Shown here in pieces: positions 18,542 to 26,069 of a stretch of 64,000 nucleotides of DNA. How positions within the stretch are numbered: position 1 is the stretch's first letter; each line of letters opens with the position of its first letter. Below the pieces are notes generated by a model that saw only the letters and a program-made list of their open reading frames with translations, made no database searches and had not been told where the DNA came from. Source of the DNA: CAWBJP01 sp963789165 (lineage in GTDB: Bacteria; Actinomycetota; Acidimicrobiia; IMCC26256; BP-133). The position numbers and the translations under genes are program-made. The stretch spans positions 604,365 through 668,364 of the forward strand of contig CAWBJP010000007.1 of the NCBI GenBank assembly GCA_963789165.1. The letters run 5' to 3'.

Positions 18542-19467
18542 GCACTGTGCTCACGGCTCTTCGCCTGGCGGCTCATCGCGATGCGGCGGGGACCCCAACC
18601 CCGCCGCCGACCCCAACCCCGCCGCCGCGCTCCGGGAACGCAGGATGCGGGCCGCGGCGCAGGCGGCGCCGTAGCCGTTGTCGATGCCGACGACCGTCAC
18701 CCCCGGGGCGCAGCTGGCCAGCATGGCCAGCAGGGCCGTGATGCCCTCCAAGGACGAGCCGTAACCGGCGCTGGTGGGCACCGCAACCACCGGGGCGGCC
18801 ACCAGCCCGCCCACCGCCGAGGCCAAGGCGCCCTCCATGCCCGCCACCACCACGACCACATCGGCGGCTCGCAGGAGGGGCTCGTCGGCCAGCAGGCGGT
18901 GGAGACCGGACACGCCCACGTCGGTCAGGCGGGCGGGCGGCCAGCCGAGGGCCTCCAGGGTGGCGGCCACCTCGTCGGCCACGGGCAGGTCAGCGGTACC
19001 GGCGCAGGCCACCACCGGCGTCCCGGTCCGGGGTGGCGTCGGCCGCCAGACCCCGAGGCGGGCCTCGGCGTGGTAGATCCCGCCGGGCACGGCGTCCATG
19101 ACCGTGGCGGCCAGATCGGGTTCCGCCCGGGTGAGAAGGACCGGCCCGCCACTCGGGCCTTCGAGCAGTTCGGCGACGATGGCGGTGCACTGCTCCGGTG
19201 TCTTCCCCGGCGAGTACACCGCCTCGGGAAAGCCCTGGCGCAACTCGCGGTGATGGTCCACCCGGGCGAAACCCAGATCGGCGAAGGGAAGCGTCCGGAC
19301 GCGCTCGAAGGCGTCGTCGGGGGAGGTGACCCCCTCGGCCACGTTCTCCAGGATCTCCCGCAGGGTCGGTTCGTTCACGCCGCCACGCTAGTGGCGGCAG
19401 GAGGTGGGGCAGGGGCCCCCGCCGACCCCGCGATGAGCCGCCAGGCGAAGAGCCATGAGCACAGTGC
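18542..19467. repeat. 39-bp inverted repeat pair flanking larB
   Basis: Arm 1 is 18542-18580; arm 2, inverted, is 19429-19467; 38 of 39 bases match. A shorter direct half-copy (CGGCTCTTCGCCTGGCGGC-type, 18525-18543) touches the larC start. Arm 1 overlaps the last codons and stop of larB, arm 2 lies between larB and pheA. The arms could allow inversion of the larB segment or mark a small mobile unit. Confidence 0.75.
18551..19378 (-). CDS. larB: Nickel-pincer cofactor biosynthesis protein LarB
   Basis: 275 residues from a GTG at 19378 ('MNEPTLREILENVAEGVTSP' when read with Met). LarB carboxylates and hydrolyses nicotinic acid adenine dinucleotide to pyridinium-3,5-biscarboxylate mononucleotide, the first step of the nickel-pincer cofactor. 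Family blocks seen: 'RQGFPEAVYSPGKTPEQ', 'VVACAGTADLPVADE', 'DVGVSGLHRLL', 'VVVVAGMEGALASAVGGL', 'PVVAVPTSAGYGSS' and 'VVGIDNGYGAACAAARI'; the C-terminal half is the AIR-carboxylase (PurE) fold. The last 25 residues ('GLGSPPHRDEPPGEEP') are encoded by the inverted-repeat arm and look like an added tail. larC follows in the same direction. Confidence 0.92.
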   Translation of the reverse strand: MNEPTLREILENVAEGVTSPDDAFERVRTLPFADLGFARVDHHRELRQGFPEAVYSPGKTPEQCTAIVAELLEGPSGGPVLLTRAEPDLAATVMDAVPGGIYHAEARLGVWRPTPPRTGTPVVACAGTADLPVADEVAATLEALGWPPARLTDVGVSGLHRLLADEPLLRAADVVVVVAGMEGALASAVGGLVAAPVVAVPTSAGYGSSLEGITALLAMLASCAPGVTVVGIDNGYGAACAAARILRSRSAAAGLGSAAGLGSPPHRDEPPGEEP

Positions 19468-19485
19468 TGAATAGGATGGCGCGCC

Positions 19486-20418
19486 GTGACTCCCCGCGTC
19501 GCCTTCCTGGGCCCTCCCGGCACCTTCACCGAGGAAGCCCTGCTGTCCCAGCCCGACCTGGCCGCCGGGGAACTGGTGCCCATCCGGTCCATCGCCGAGG
19601 TGATCAGCGCCGTTGAGAACGGTGAGACCGACCTCGCCGTCGTGCCCATCGAGAACGCCATCGAAGGCTCCGTCAACATCACCCTGGACACGCTCGGGTT
19701 CGACGCCGACCCCACCCTGCTCATCCAGCGCGAGGTGGTGCTGTCCATCTCCCTCAACCTCTGTGCCAAGCCGGGCACGGTCCTGTCCGACATCAAGGCC
19801 GTCGTCTCCATGCCCCATGCCGTGGCCCAGTGCCGGGAATGGCTGGCGAGCAAGCTCCCGGGTGTCGAGGTGGTGGCGGCCAACTCCACGGCCGAGGCCG
19901 CCCAGCAGGTGGCCCGGGGGCGGGGCGCGAGCCGGGCCGCCATCTCGACCTCCCTGGCCGCCCATCTCTACGGCCTGGAGGTCCTGGCCGCCGACGTGGA
20001 GGACCACCCCGAGAACCAGACCCGATTCGTGGTGCTGGGCCGGGGCCTACCCCCCCGCACCGGCCACGACAAGACCTCCGTGGTGGTGTTCCAGTCCCAG
20101 GACCGTCCCGGCTCGCTCCTGGCCATCCTCCAGGAGTTCGCCGCCCGGGCCGTCAACCTGACCAAGCTGGAGTCCCGGCCCACGAAACGGGGCCTCGGCC
20201 ACTACTGCTTCTTCATCGACTGCGAGGGTCACATCTCCGACGAGCTGGTGGCCGACGTACTGCGCAACCTGAAGGCCAAGCACAACGTCAAGTTCCTGGG
20301 TTCCTACCCGGTGGCGAGCGAGGGTGCGGTGGGAGAGGCCCGGCGCAAGGCGGCGGGCAAGGCGTGGAGGGTGGCCACCGCCTGGGTCGATGAGCTCCGG
20401 TCCCAGGTGAAGGAGTGA
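19486..20418 (+). CDS. pheA: Prephenate dehydratase
   Basis: 310 residues from GTG 19486. Converts prephenate to phenylpyruvate in phenylalanine synthesis. The catalytic domain (1-185) begins 'VAFLGPPGTFTEEAL', with 'PIENAIEGSVN' and the 'TRF' motif of the active site in 'NQTRFVVLGRG'. Residues about 200-275 form an ACT domain with the phenylalanine-binding 'KLESRPTKRGLGHY' (ESRP motif), so feedback inhibition by phenylalanine is expected. There is no chorismate mutase domain, as usual in actinobacteria. The C-terminal 35 residues are a basic extension. The stop overlaps the serS start (GTGA at 20415-20418), so the two are translationally coupled. Confidence 0.95.
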   Translation: MTPRVAFLGPPGTFTEEALLSQPDLAAGELVPIRSIAEVISAVENGETDLAVVPIENAIEGSVNITLDTLGFDADPTLLIQREVVLSISLNLCAKPGTVLSDIKAVVSMPHAVAQCREWLASKLPGVEVVAANSTAEAAQQVARGRGASRAAISTSLAAHLYGLEVLAADVEDHPENQTRFVVLGRGLPPRTGHDKTSVVVFQSQDRPGSLLAILQEFAARAVNLTKLESRPTKRGLGHYCFFIDCEGHISDELVADVLRNLKAKHNVKFLGSYPVASEGAVGEARRKAAGKAWRVATAWVDELRSQVKE

Positions 20419-21674
20419 TCGACCTCCGCGCCCTGCGCGACGACCCCGCCTACCGGGAGGGCATCGCCCGCAAGCGGGTCCCCGAAGGCCTCGTCGACGA
20501 GGTGCTGGCCGCCGACGAGACGGCCCGGGGGCTGCGCACCGAGGTGGAGCAGCTCCGGGCCCGCCAGAACGCGGCCAGCAAGGAGATCAAGGAGGCCGCC
20601 TCGGAGGAACGACCGGCCCGGATCGCCGCCGCCTCCGCCCTCAAGGACGAGCTGGCCGCGGCCGAGCCGCGCCTGGGGGAGGCCGAAGCCCACCTCCGGG
20701 AACTGGCCATCACGGTCCCCAACCCGGCTCATCCCTCGGTGCCCGAGGGCGGCGAGGACGACTACCAGGTGATCCGGACCGTGGGGGATACCGGCCCGGC
20801 GCCGGCCCTGGATCACGCCGCCTTCGGGGAGGCCATGGGCTTCGTGGATTCCGAGCGGGCGGTTCGGGCCAGCGGCAGCCGCTTCGCCTACCTCATGGGT
20901 GAGGCCGTGCTCCTGGAGCTGGCGCTGGTGCGCTGGGTCATGGGGCGGCTGGTGGAAGAGGGCTTCACCCCCGTGGTCCCGCCCGTCCTGGTGCGGGAGC
21001 AGATGATGGAGGCGGCCGGGTTCTTCCCCACCGACCGCTCCCAGGTCTACGAGGTCGACGGGGGCGAGCTGTTCCTGGTCGGCACCAGCGAGGTGCCCCT
21101 GGCCGGGATCCACATGGGGGAGCAGCTGGAGGAGGATTCCCTCCCCCTGCGCTACGGGGGCTTCTCGTCGTGCTTCCGGCGGGAGGCGGGCACCTACGGC
21201 AAGGACACCCGGGGCATCTTCCGGGTCCACCAGTTCGACAAAGTGGAGATGTTCAGCTACTGCCAGCCCGATCGCTCCTGGGACGAGCACGAGGCCATGC
21301 TGGCCGTGGAGGAGTCGATCGTGGGCGGGCTCGGCCTCCCCTACCGGGTGATCGCGGTGGCCGCCGGCGATCTCGGCGCCCCCGCGGCCAAGAAGTACGA
21401 CCTCGAGGTGTGGCTGCCCTCCGAGGGGCGCTACCGGGAGCTCACCTCCTGCTCCAACTACACCGACTACTCGGCCCGACGTCTCGGCACCCGGCTCCGT
21501 CCCGCCGGCGGCGGTGCCACCCGTCTCGTCCACACCCTCAACGGCACCGCCTGTGCCGTGGGCCGCACCCTGCTCTTCCTCTTCGAGCACTACCAGGACG
21601 AGGGCGGAGCGCTGTCCGTGCCCGAAGTGCTGCGCCCCTTCACCGGCTTCGGTCGAGTAGAACTCCGCTCGTAG
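20415..21674 (+). CDS. serS: Seryl-tRNA synthetase
   Basis: 419 residues, GTG start overlapping the pheA stop. Charges tRNA-Ser with serine. The N-terminal coiled-coil arm (about 30-105) that grips the long variable arm of tRNA-Ser is visible as a charged helical pair. Class II motifs: motif 2 'SSCFRREAGTYGKDTRGIFR', 'QFDKVEMF', the 'TSEVPL' serine-site segment and motif 3 'GTACAVGRTLLFLFEHYQ'. Length is normal. A tRNA-Ser(TGA) gene lies 1.2 kb downstream. The pheA-serS pairing is common in actinobacteria. Confidence 0.96.
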   Translation: MIDLRALRDDPAYREGIARKRVPEGLVDEVLAADETARGLRTEVEQLRARQNAASKEIKEAASEERPARIAAASALKDELAAAEPRLGEAEAHLRELAITVPNPAHPSVPEGGEDDYQVIRTVGDTGPAPALDHAAFGEAMGFVDSERAVRASGSRFAYLMGEAVLLELALVRWVMGRLVEEGFTPVVPPVLVREQMMEAAGFFPTDRSQVYEVDGGELFLVGTSEVPLAGIHMGEQLEEDSLPLRYGGFSSCFRREAGTYGKDTRGIFRVHQFDKVEMFSYCQPDRSWDEHEAMLAVEESIVGGLGLPYRVIAVAAGDLGAPAAKKYDLEVWLPSEGRYRELTSCSNYTDYSARRLGTRLRPAGGGATRLVHTLNGTACAVGRTLLFLFEHYQDEGGALSVPEVLRPFTGFGRVELRS

Positions 21675-21718
21675 CGATCACCAGCAACATAGGTATACAA
21701 ATTCCTCAATAGTTGCGG

Positions 21719-21724
21719 TAGGAT
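21719..21724 (+). promoter_or_regulatory. -10 box giving a probably leaderless transcript
   Basis: The 57-bp gap after serS is AT-rich for this genome and ends in TAGGAT, 7 bases before the GTG at 21732. Transcription would start at or next to the start codon, as in leaderless actinobacterial mRNAs. There is no Shine-Dalgarno sequence before that GTG. Confidence 0.45.
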
Positions 21725-21731
21725 CGCTCCT

Positions 21732-21911
21732 GTGAAGCTGAACATGAAACAGGGGCTCATCTACCTGGCACTCGCCTTCGTCATCATGAACATCTGGAAC
21801 GACCCCAACAGCTCGTCCGATTCGATGGGGTCCTTCCTCGGTGACACCGGCCACTTCTTCGCCCAGGCTATGGACAAGGGCGCAGAGTTCTTCGGGGACC
21901 TGGTCGACTGA
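21732..21911 (+). CDS. Small membrane-associated protein (59 aa)
   Basis: GTG start, 59 residues, stop at 21909-21911. The N-terminal half is hydrophobic ('QGLIYLALAFVIMNIWNDP', one membrane helix) and the C-terminal half is soluble and amphipathic ('FLGDTGHFFAQAMDKGAEFF'). Similar short actinobacterial proteins of unknown function combine one helix with an FF-rich tail. It precedes the PH-domain gene by 40 bp and may be in its operon. No function can be assigned. Confidence 0.6.
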   Translation: MKLNMKQGLIYLALAFVIMNIWNDPNSSSDSMGSFLGDTGHFFAQAMDKGAEFFGDLVD

Positions 21912-21951
21912 CCCGGGGCCCGGGGCGTCTCTGGAGGACCCGGGGGCCGGG

Positions 21952-22572
21952 GTGTCCCCGAAAACGTTGACGGTGCTGCGGCGTCTGCGGTCGGCTGTCC
22001 TGCCGCCGCCGGACGACATCCTGCGCGGCTACCTGATCGGTGACGAGCAGCTCATCCTGGTCGACGAGCCCTCCACCGGCGCCTTCCTGGTCGACGCCGC
22101 CCACCAGATCCTGCTCATGGTGGCGGTGGCCACCCTGACCGGCTTCGTGGCCGGTCGCAGCGGCGCCAACCTGTTGAGCATGGCCGGCTTCCTGGTGGTG
22201 GACGTCCTCGCCATCATGCTCGTCGTCCGGCGGGCCCAGGCCTGGTACACCCGCTACGCCCTCACCGACTTCCGGGTCGTGCGCTCCTGGGGGATCCTCT
22301 CCCGCCGCATGGCCTGGATTCCCTGGTCCAAGGTGACCGACGTGTCCCTGGCCCAGAGCCTGGCCGGCCGGATGCTGGGCTACGCCACCGTGCGGATCGA
22401 GTCGGCCAACGAGGCGTCGGGCTTCAAGGAGATCACCGACCTGCGGGACCCGCACCGCTTCCATCGCCTGATCGCCGAGATCGTCGAAGCCAAGCAGGGC
22501 AAGACCTACCCCCGCTGGATGGCCTCGGCCACCGCCTCCCTCGACGGCCCGCTACCGGGCGTCTCGCGTTAA
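21952..22572 (+). CDS. PH-domain membrane protein (YdbS-like)
   Basis: GTG 21952 is chosen because it has GGAGG about 15 bases upstream and the family homology starts right after it; 206 residues. An N-terminal loop ('LPPPDDILRGYLIGDEQLIL') leads to two membrane helices ('ILLMVAVATLTGFVAG', 'LLSMAGFLVVDVLAIMLVV'). A bacterial PH-like domain (bPH_2) follows: 'YALTDFRVVRSWGILSRRMA', 'WSKVTDVSLAQSLAGRMLGY' and 'ATVRIESA'. Such proteins are membrane-bound with unknown ligands. The start codon itself lies in a GC-rich palindromic repeat (CGGGGTGTCCCCG). Confidence 0.8.
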   Translation: MSPKTLTVLRRLRSAVLPPPDDILRGYLIGDEQLILVDEPSTGAFLVDAAHQILLMVAVATLTGFVAGRSGANLLSMAGFLVVDVLAIMLVVRRAQAWYTRYALTDFRVVRSWGILSRRMAWIPWSKVTDVSLAQSLAGRMLGYATVRIESANEASGFKEITDLRDPHRFHRLIAEIVEAKQGKTYPRWMASATASLDGPLPGVSR

Positions 22573-22693
22573 CCAAACCCACCGGGGAGGTGGGTTTCGC
22601 TAACACTCGACGGGTTCAAGGGCGCATTCGCGCTCAAGTCCTGTCCGATTTGTGCCGATTCGTCCCCCGAGCCCACGAACCCGGGAGGACGCC

Positions 22694-22837
22694 ATGACCC
22701 TCGCCCTGATCTTCATCGCCCTCGTGATCCTCGTCCCCGTCGGCGCCCGCCTGGGCGGCCGCGGCGAGGCCGGCACCGTGGCCGCCGCCCTCCTCACCGT
22801 CTTCGTCACCGTGGGGGCCATGAGCACGCTGGTCTGA
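22694..22837 (+). CDS. Small two-helix membrane protein (47 aa)
   Basis: ATG at 22694 with GGGAGGAC just upstream. 47 residues: 'MTLALIFIALVILVPVGARL', a glycine-rich turn 'GGRGEAG', then 'TVAAALLTVFVTVGAMSTLV'. This is two hydrophobic helices with a short polar loop. Its composition and the strong ribosome site support a real gene; function unknown. The tRNA-Ser follows 29 bp later. Confidence 0.6.
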   Translation: MTLALIFIALVILVPVGARLGGRGEAGTVAAALLTVFVTVGAMSTLV

Positions 22838-22866
22838 CGTCCGGGGGCGCCACTACCCTCCCCCCC

Positions 22867-22949
22867 GGAGGGGTGCCAGAGCGGCCGAATGGGGCAGTCT
22901 TGAAAACTGCTGGGTGCAAGCCCCCCGGGTTCGAATCCCGGTCCCTCCG
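22867..22949 (+). tRNA. tRNA-Ser (anticodon TGA)
   Basis: Acceptor stem GGAGGGG (22867-22873) pairs with TCCCTCC (22942-22948), discriminator G at 22949. The anticodon stem GCAGT/ACTGC encloses loop CTTGAAA with TGA at 22901-22903. There is an extended class II variable arm (TGGG...CCC) and a T arm CCGGG-TTCGAAT-CCCGG. CCA is not encoded. Reads UCN serine codons. Confidence 0.95.
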
Positions 22950-22991
22950 CCGCCACGAACAGTTCACGCCCCCTCACGGTATGTTGACGGA

Positions 22992-23342
22992 ATGAGTGAA
23001 TCTGATCTGTCAGCCCTGCGTCGTCTAGCCGATGGCGGTAACGAGGAGGCTGCGGATCGGCTGGCCGAGCTCGCTGGGGAGCGTGGCGACATCGAGGAGC
23101 TACAACGCCTAGCCGACGAGGGTGTCGAGAAGGCTGCGGATCGGCTGGCCGAGCTCGCTGCGGAGCGCGGCGACATGCAGGAACTAGAGCGCCTGGCCGA
23201 CGAGGGTGTCGAGAAAGCTGCGGATCGGCTGGGCGAGCTCGCTGGGGAGCGTGGCGACATCGACGAGCTACAACGCCTGGCCGACGAGGGCAACGAGACG
23301 GCCACAAGGCTGTTGTCCGAGTTCATCCGCAAGGTCAAGTAG
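22992..23342 (+). CDS. Tandem helical-repeat protein (116 aa)
   Basis: ATG 22992 ('MSESDLSALRRLADGGNEEA') is the start of the repeat array. The protein is almost entirely four near-identical repeats of about 30 residues, each of the form 'LxRLADEGVEKAADRLAELA' plus 'xERGDxxE', and a short tail 'LLSEFIRKVK'. The DNA repeats with a 90-bp period, so the array grew recently. It is highly charged, has no signal peptide, and should form an alpha-solenoid of Sel1/HEAT type that binds another protein. It starts 42 bp after the tRNA. Partner unknown. Confidence 0.7.
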   Translation: MSESDLSALRRLADGGNEEAADRLAELAGERGDIEELQRLADEGVEKAADRLAELAAERGDMQELERLADEGVEKAADRLGELAGERGDIDELQRLADEGNETATRLLSEFIRKVK

Positions 23343-23345
23343 CTC

Positions 23346-24599
23346 TCAACGCTGCCCGTAGGCGACGTCGGCGTTGTCCGTGCTCGGCGCCGCGATGGGC
23401 GTGCGTTGCCCCGATGCGACGTTGACCGCCGAAGCGGTTCCCGCCGATAGGAACATCGAGCCGTGTCCCCCGGCCATGCACGTGTCGGCGTCGTCCGGGC
23501 ACGGCTCAGTGTCGGTCACGGCCAGATGCCCGCTGTCGAGCCAGAGGGGGGCGATGGCGCCGGTGGTCACCCGGCGCGGCCGGCTACCGGGGCTCAGCTC
23601 GAGGACGTGGACGGCCGGGGTGTCCTCCCCGTCGTCGAAGGCCAGAAAACGTCCGTCGGGGGACAGCGAAGGTCGCATGGCCTGCTCGAGGAGTAGGGGT
23701 CTCCCGACACCGTTGCCGGTGTCGATCGCCTGCCAGGCCCAGCTCTCGTCACCCGGGTGGAGGGCGCACAGGCAGTAGATGGTGTGGGCATCGGCGCTCC
23801 AGCGGGCCCACGTTCCCGCCCGGGGGGCGATCGCGTCGGTCCCGTCCGGCCGGAGGACGTAGAGGGTCTCGTCCTGGGACGTGTCGAGTGCCGTCTCCAG
23901 GACCAGGAGGTGGCGACCGTCGGGGGCCCATTCGACCCGCGACTCGTCGTAGTTGATGAACCCGCCCCGGCCCAAGACCGGGGCCAGACTGCGGACCACC
24001 TCATCGCCATCCTCGGGCAGGAACCGGAGTTCGGTGGTGGTGCCATCGCCGCTAGCACCGAGCAGGGCGAGCGTCATGCCGTCGGGACTCCAGTCGTGGG
24101 CGCCGACTCCGCCTTCGATGCTGGCCAGGTCGGCCATCCGTCCCGTGCGCAGATCGACCTCCCGGATCACCGAGGCCGGCGACCCCACTCCGGGACGGAA
24201 GTCGTTGTCGGGCCAGCCCTCGTTCACCACGAAGGTGACCCGGTCCGGGCCGTGGAATCGGGGCAGGTACTCGGAACGGGTCTCGCCGTCGCGCGTGAGT
24301 GGCCGGCGCTCCCCGGTGGCTGCCTCGTAGAGCCAGATGTCTCCGCTCTCCGCCCCCACGATCCGGGCCGCGGTGGCGGGCGCCGTGGCAACCGGGACCG
24401 GAATGGCGGACGGGGACGGCACGGCGAGGTCCGGCCGCGTCGGGGGGGACGCCTGGCCGCCGGCTCGAACCGACACACCGCGGTCGCGGTTGGCCCAGGC
24501 CAGCCCCGTGACGACGAGCGCGCCGACCACCGCCGCCGCCAACACCCACCGACGCTGAGTCCCCAGCACCGAACCTCGTTGTTCGCTCACCCTCCGCAT
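23346..24599 (-). CDS. Membrane-anchored TolB-like beta-propeller protein
   Basis: Start taken at ATG 24599 ('MRRVSEQRG'); an upstream in-frame start at 24653 is possible. 417 residues. One N-terminal helix ('WVLAAAVVGALVVTGLAWA') anchors it outside the cell, followed by a Pro/Ala linker. The body has propeller blades of the TolB/WD40-like kind: 'IWLYEAATGERRPLTRDG', 'HDWSPDGMTLALLGA', 'VEWAPDGRHLLVLE' and 'PSLSPDGRFLAFDDG' (repeated 'SPDG' turns). Two cysteines in 'PCPDDADTCM' may form a disulfide. Likely a binding platform; no catalytic motif seen. Convergent with the repeat gene. Confidence 0.75.
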   Translation of the reverse strand: MRRVSEQRGSVLGTQRRWVLAAAVVGALVVTGLAWANRDRGVSVRAGGQASPPTRPDLAVPSPSAIPVPVATAPATAARIVGAESGDIWLYEAATGERRPLTRDGETRSEYLPRFHGPDRVTFVVNEGWPDNDFRPGVGSPASVIREVDLRTGRMADLASIEGGVGAHDWSPDGMTLALLGASGDGTTTELRFLPEDGDEVVRSLAPVLGRGGFINYDESRVEWAPDGRHLLVLETALDTSQDETLYVLRPDGTDAIAPRAGTWARWSADAHTIYCLCALHPGDESWAWQAIDTGNGVGRPLLLEQAMRPSLSPDGRFLAFDDGEDTPAVHVLELSPGSRPRRVTTGAIAPLWLDSGHLAVTDTEPCPDDADTCMAGGHGSMFLSAGTASAVNVASGQRTPIAAPSTDNADVAYGQR

Positions 24600-24748
24600 G
24601 GTGAACCATCTCCGCCGGCGCCGAAACTGTCCCCGGGGTGAGAAAACCCTCACCGACCGTAGGCGCCCTGTGATCCGCGGTGATTGCGTCGCTTACAGTC
24701 CGGGCATGCCGCGGGCGTAGGGGCCGCGGTCGGATCCCAGGGGGGGAC

Positions 24749-25225
24749 ATGAAGCACTGGCGGGTCGTCGCGGTCGTGTCCGGCATCGGTCTGGTGGGGC
24801 TCGGCGCAGCCTGGTCGCCGCTGGCCTCGGGGGCCGCGGAGCCGGCGCCGCCGGTCGAGCACCTGAACGAGGACCCCGCCACCACGGCGCCGTACTCGGA
24901 CGCCGTGCGGGTCGGGTCGACGCTGTACCTCGCCGGCAACCTCGGGCTCGATCAGTCCGGGAATCTCGTCCCAGGCGGGATCACCGCCGAGGCCGAGCAG
25001 ACCATGGAGAACCTCAAGCACGTGGTGGAGCACAACGGGTCGTCCATGGACCGGGTGGCGGCCTGCGAGGTCATGCTGGCCGACATCGCCGAGCGGGGAG
25101 CCTTCAACGAGGTGTACCAGAGGTACTGGGCGCAGGGGCATTTCCCCGCCCGCCACGCCTTCGGCACCACCGGGCTGTACGCCGGCGCCCGGGTGGAAGT
25201 CTCCTGCGTGGCCATCGTGAAATAG
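24749..25225 (+). CDS. Secreted RidA-family protein
   Basis: ATG 24749 with GGGGGAC before it; 158 residues. Residues 1-30 are a signal peptide ('VVAVVSGIGLVGLGAAWSP'). The rest is a RidA/YjgF/UK114 domain: 'YSDAVRVGSTLYLAGNLGLD', 'TMENLKHVVEHNG', 'PARHAFGTTGL' and the terminal 'GARVEVSCVAIVK', whose arginine is the one that holds the imine substrate in active RidA enzymes. Typical RidA proteins deaminate 2-aminoacrylate in the cytoplasm; an exported form suggests another substrate or a binding role. Transcribed away from the propeller gene. Confidence 0.85.
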   Translation: MKHWRVVAVVSGIGLVGLGAAWSPLASGAAEPAPPVEHLNEDPATTAPYSDAVRVGSTLYLAGNLGLDQSGNLVPGGITAEAEQTMENLKHVVEHNGSSMDRVAACEVMLADIAERGAFNEVYQRYWAQGHFPARHAFGTTGLYAGARVEVSCVAIVK

Positions 25226-25262
25226 GGCCCACGACCGCCCGCCGCGACCCCAGCTCAGAGAC

Positions 25263-26069
25263 TCAGAGAGGAGCCAGTGCGGCCGTGCGAGCCCCCGATC
25301 CCTGGGCCACGTCTTCTTCGATGGCTTCCGGGGGGACCGGTCGGCCCAGGTAGTAGCCCTGGGCCCGGTCACAGCCGAGAGTCCAGATGCGGGCCAGCTG
25401 GTCCGGGGTTTCCACGCCCTCGGCGATCGTGCTCAACCCGAACGCTCGAGCGAGCCCGACGATGGCCGTCACGATGGCCTCGTCCCGCGGGTCGCTCCCG
25501 AGGCCGGCCACGAAGGACCGATCGATCTTGATGACGTCGATAGGCAGCGCCTTCAGGTAGTTGATGCAGGAGTAGCCGGTGCCGAAGTCGTCCAGCGCCA
25601 GCCTCACCCCCAGTCCCTTCAGGGCCACCAGGGTCCCTCCGACCGAACTGGCGTCCAGGAACGCGGCTTCCGTCAGCTCCAGACCCAGGCGGGTGGGGTC
25701 CAGTCCGGTCCGGTCCAGAGCTCTCCGGATCACGTCGACCAGACCTGGTTGCGCCAGTTGCCGGGGTGAGACGTTGACCCAGACCCCGAGCGAGGCGAGG
25801 GCGGGGTGAGCCGACTGCCAGGCGGCCAGCTGCCGGCACGCTTCGGAGATGACCCACGTGCCGATGGGAACGATGAGACCGCTGGCCTCGGCCACGGGGA
25901 GGAACGCCGCCGGAGCCAGGAGGCCACGGTCAGGGTGCTGCCACCGGATCAGTGCCTCCACCCCCAAGGTACGGCCGTCCGGAAGGGCGACTTCGGGCTG
26001 GTAGAAGAGCCGGAGCTCGCCTCTCTTCAGCGCCCGGTGGAGCGCCCACTGCGCTTTGTGGGCCCTCAC
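25263..26069 (-). CDS. EAL-domain c-di-GMP phosphodiesterase
   Basis: 268 residues, GTG at 26069 overlapping the protease stop (GTGA). A single EAL domain without sensor or GGDEF parts. All catalytic positions are present: 'GVEALIRW' (EAL at 38-40), 'NVSPRQL', 'LELTEAAF', 'LDDFGTGYS', 'IKIDRSFV', 'AEGVET' and 'QGYYLGRP'. It should hydrolyse c-di-GMP to pGpG with Mg2+ or Mn2+ in the cytoplasm. Being stand-alone, its activity is probably set by expression; the coupling to a secreted protease and the nearby response regulator suggests joint control of an exported process. Confidence 0.9.
   Translation of the reverse strand: MRAHKAQWALHRALKRGELRLFYQPEVALPDGRTLGVEALIRWQHPDRGLLAPAAFLPVAEASGLIVPIGTWVISEACRQLAAWQSAHPALASLGVWVNVSPRQLAQPGLVDVIRRALDRTGLDPTRLGLELTEAAFLDASSVGGTLVALKGLGVRLALDDFGTGYSCINYLKALPIDVIKIDRSFVAGLGSDPRDEAIVTAIVGLARAFGLSTIAEGVETPDQLARIWTLGCDRAQGYYLGRPVPPEAIEEDVAQGSGARTAALAPL

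Noticed and set aside
22992..23342. CRISPR-like array, because of the regular DNA repeats
   Set aside because: The repeats are 90 bp, contiguous without spacers, and in one reading frame with a start and stop; they are coding repeats. No CRISPR array was seen anywhere in the window.
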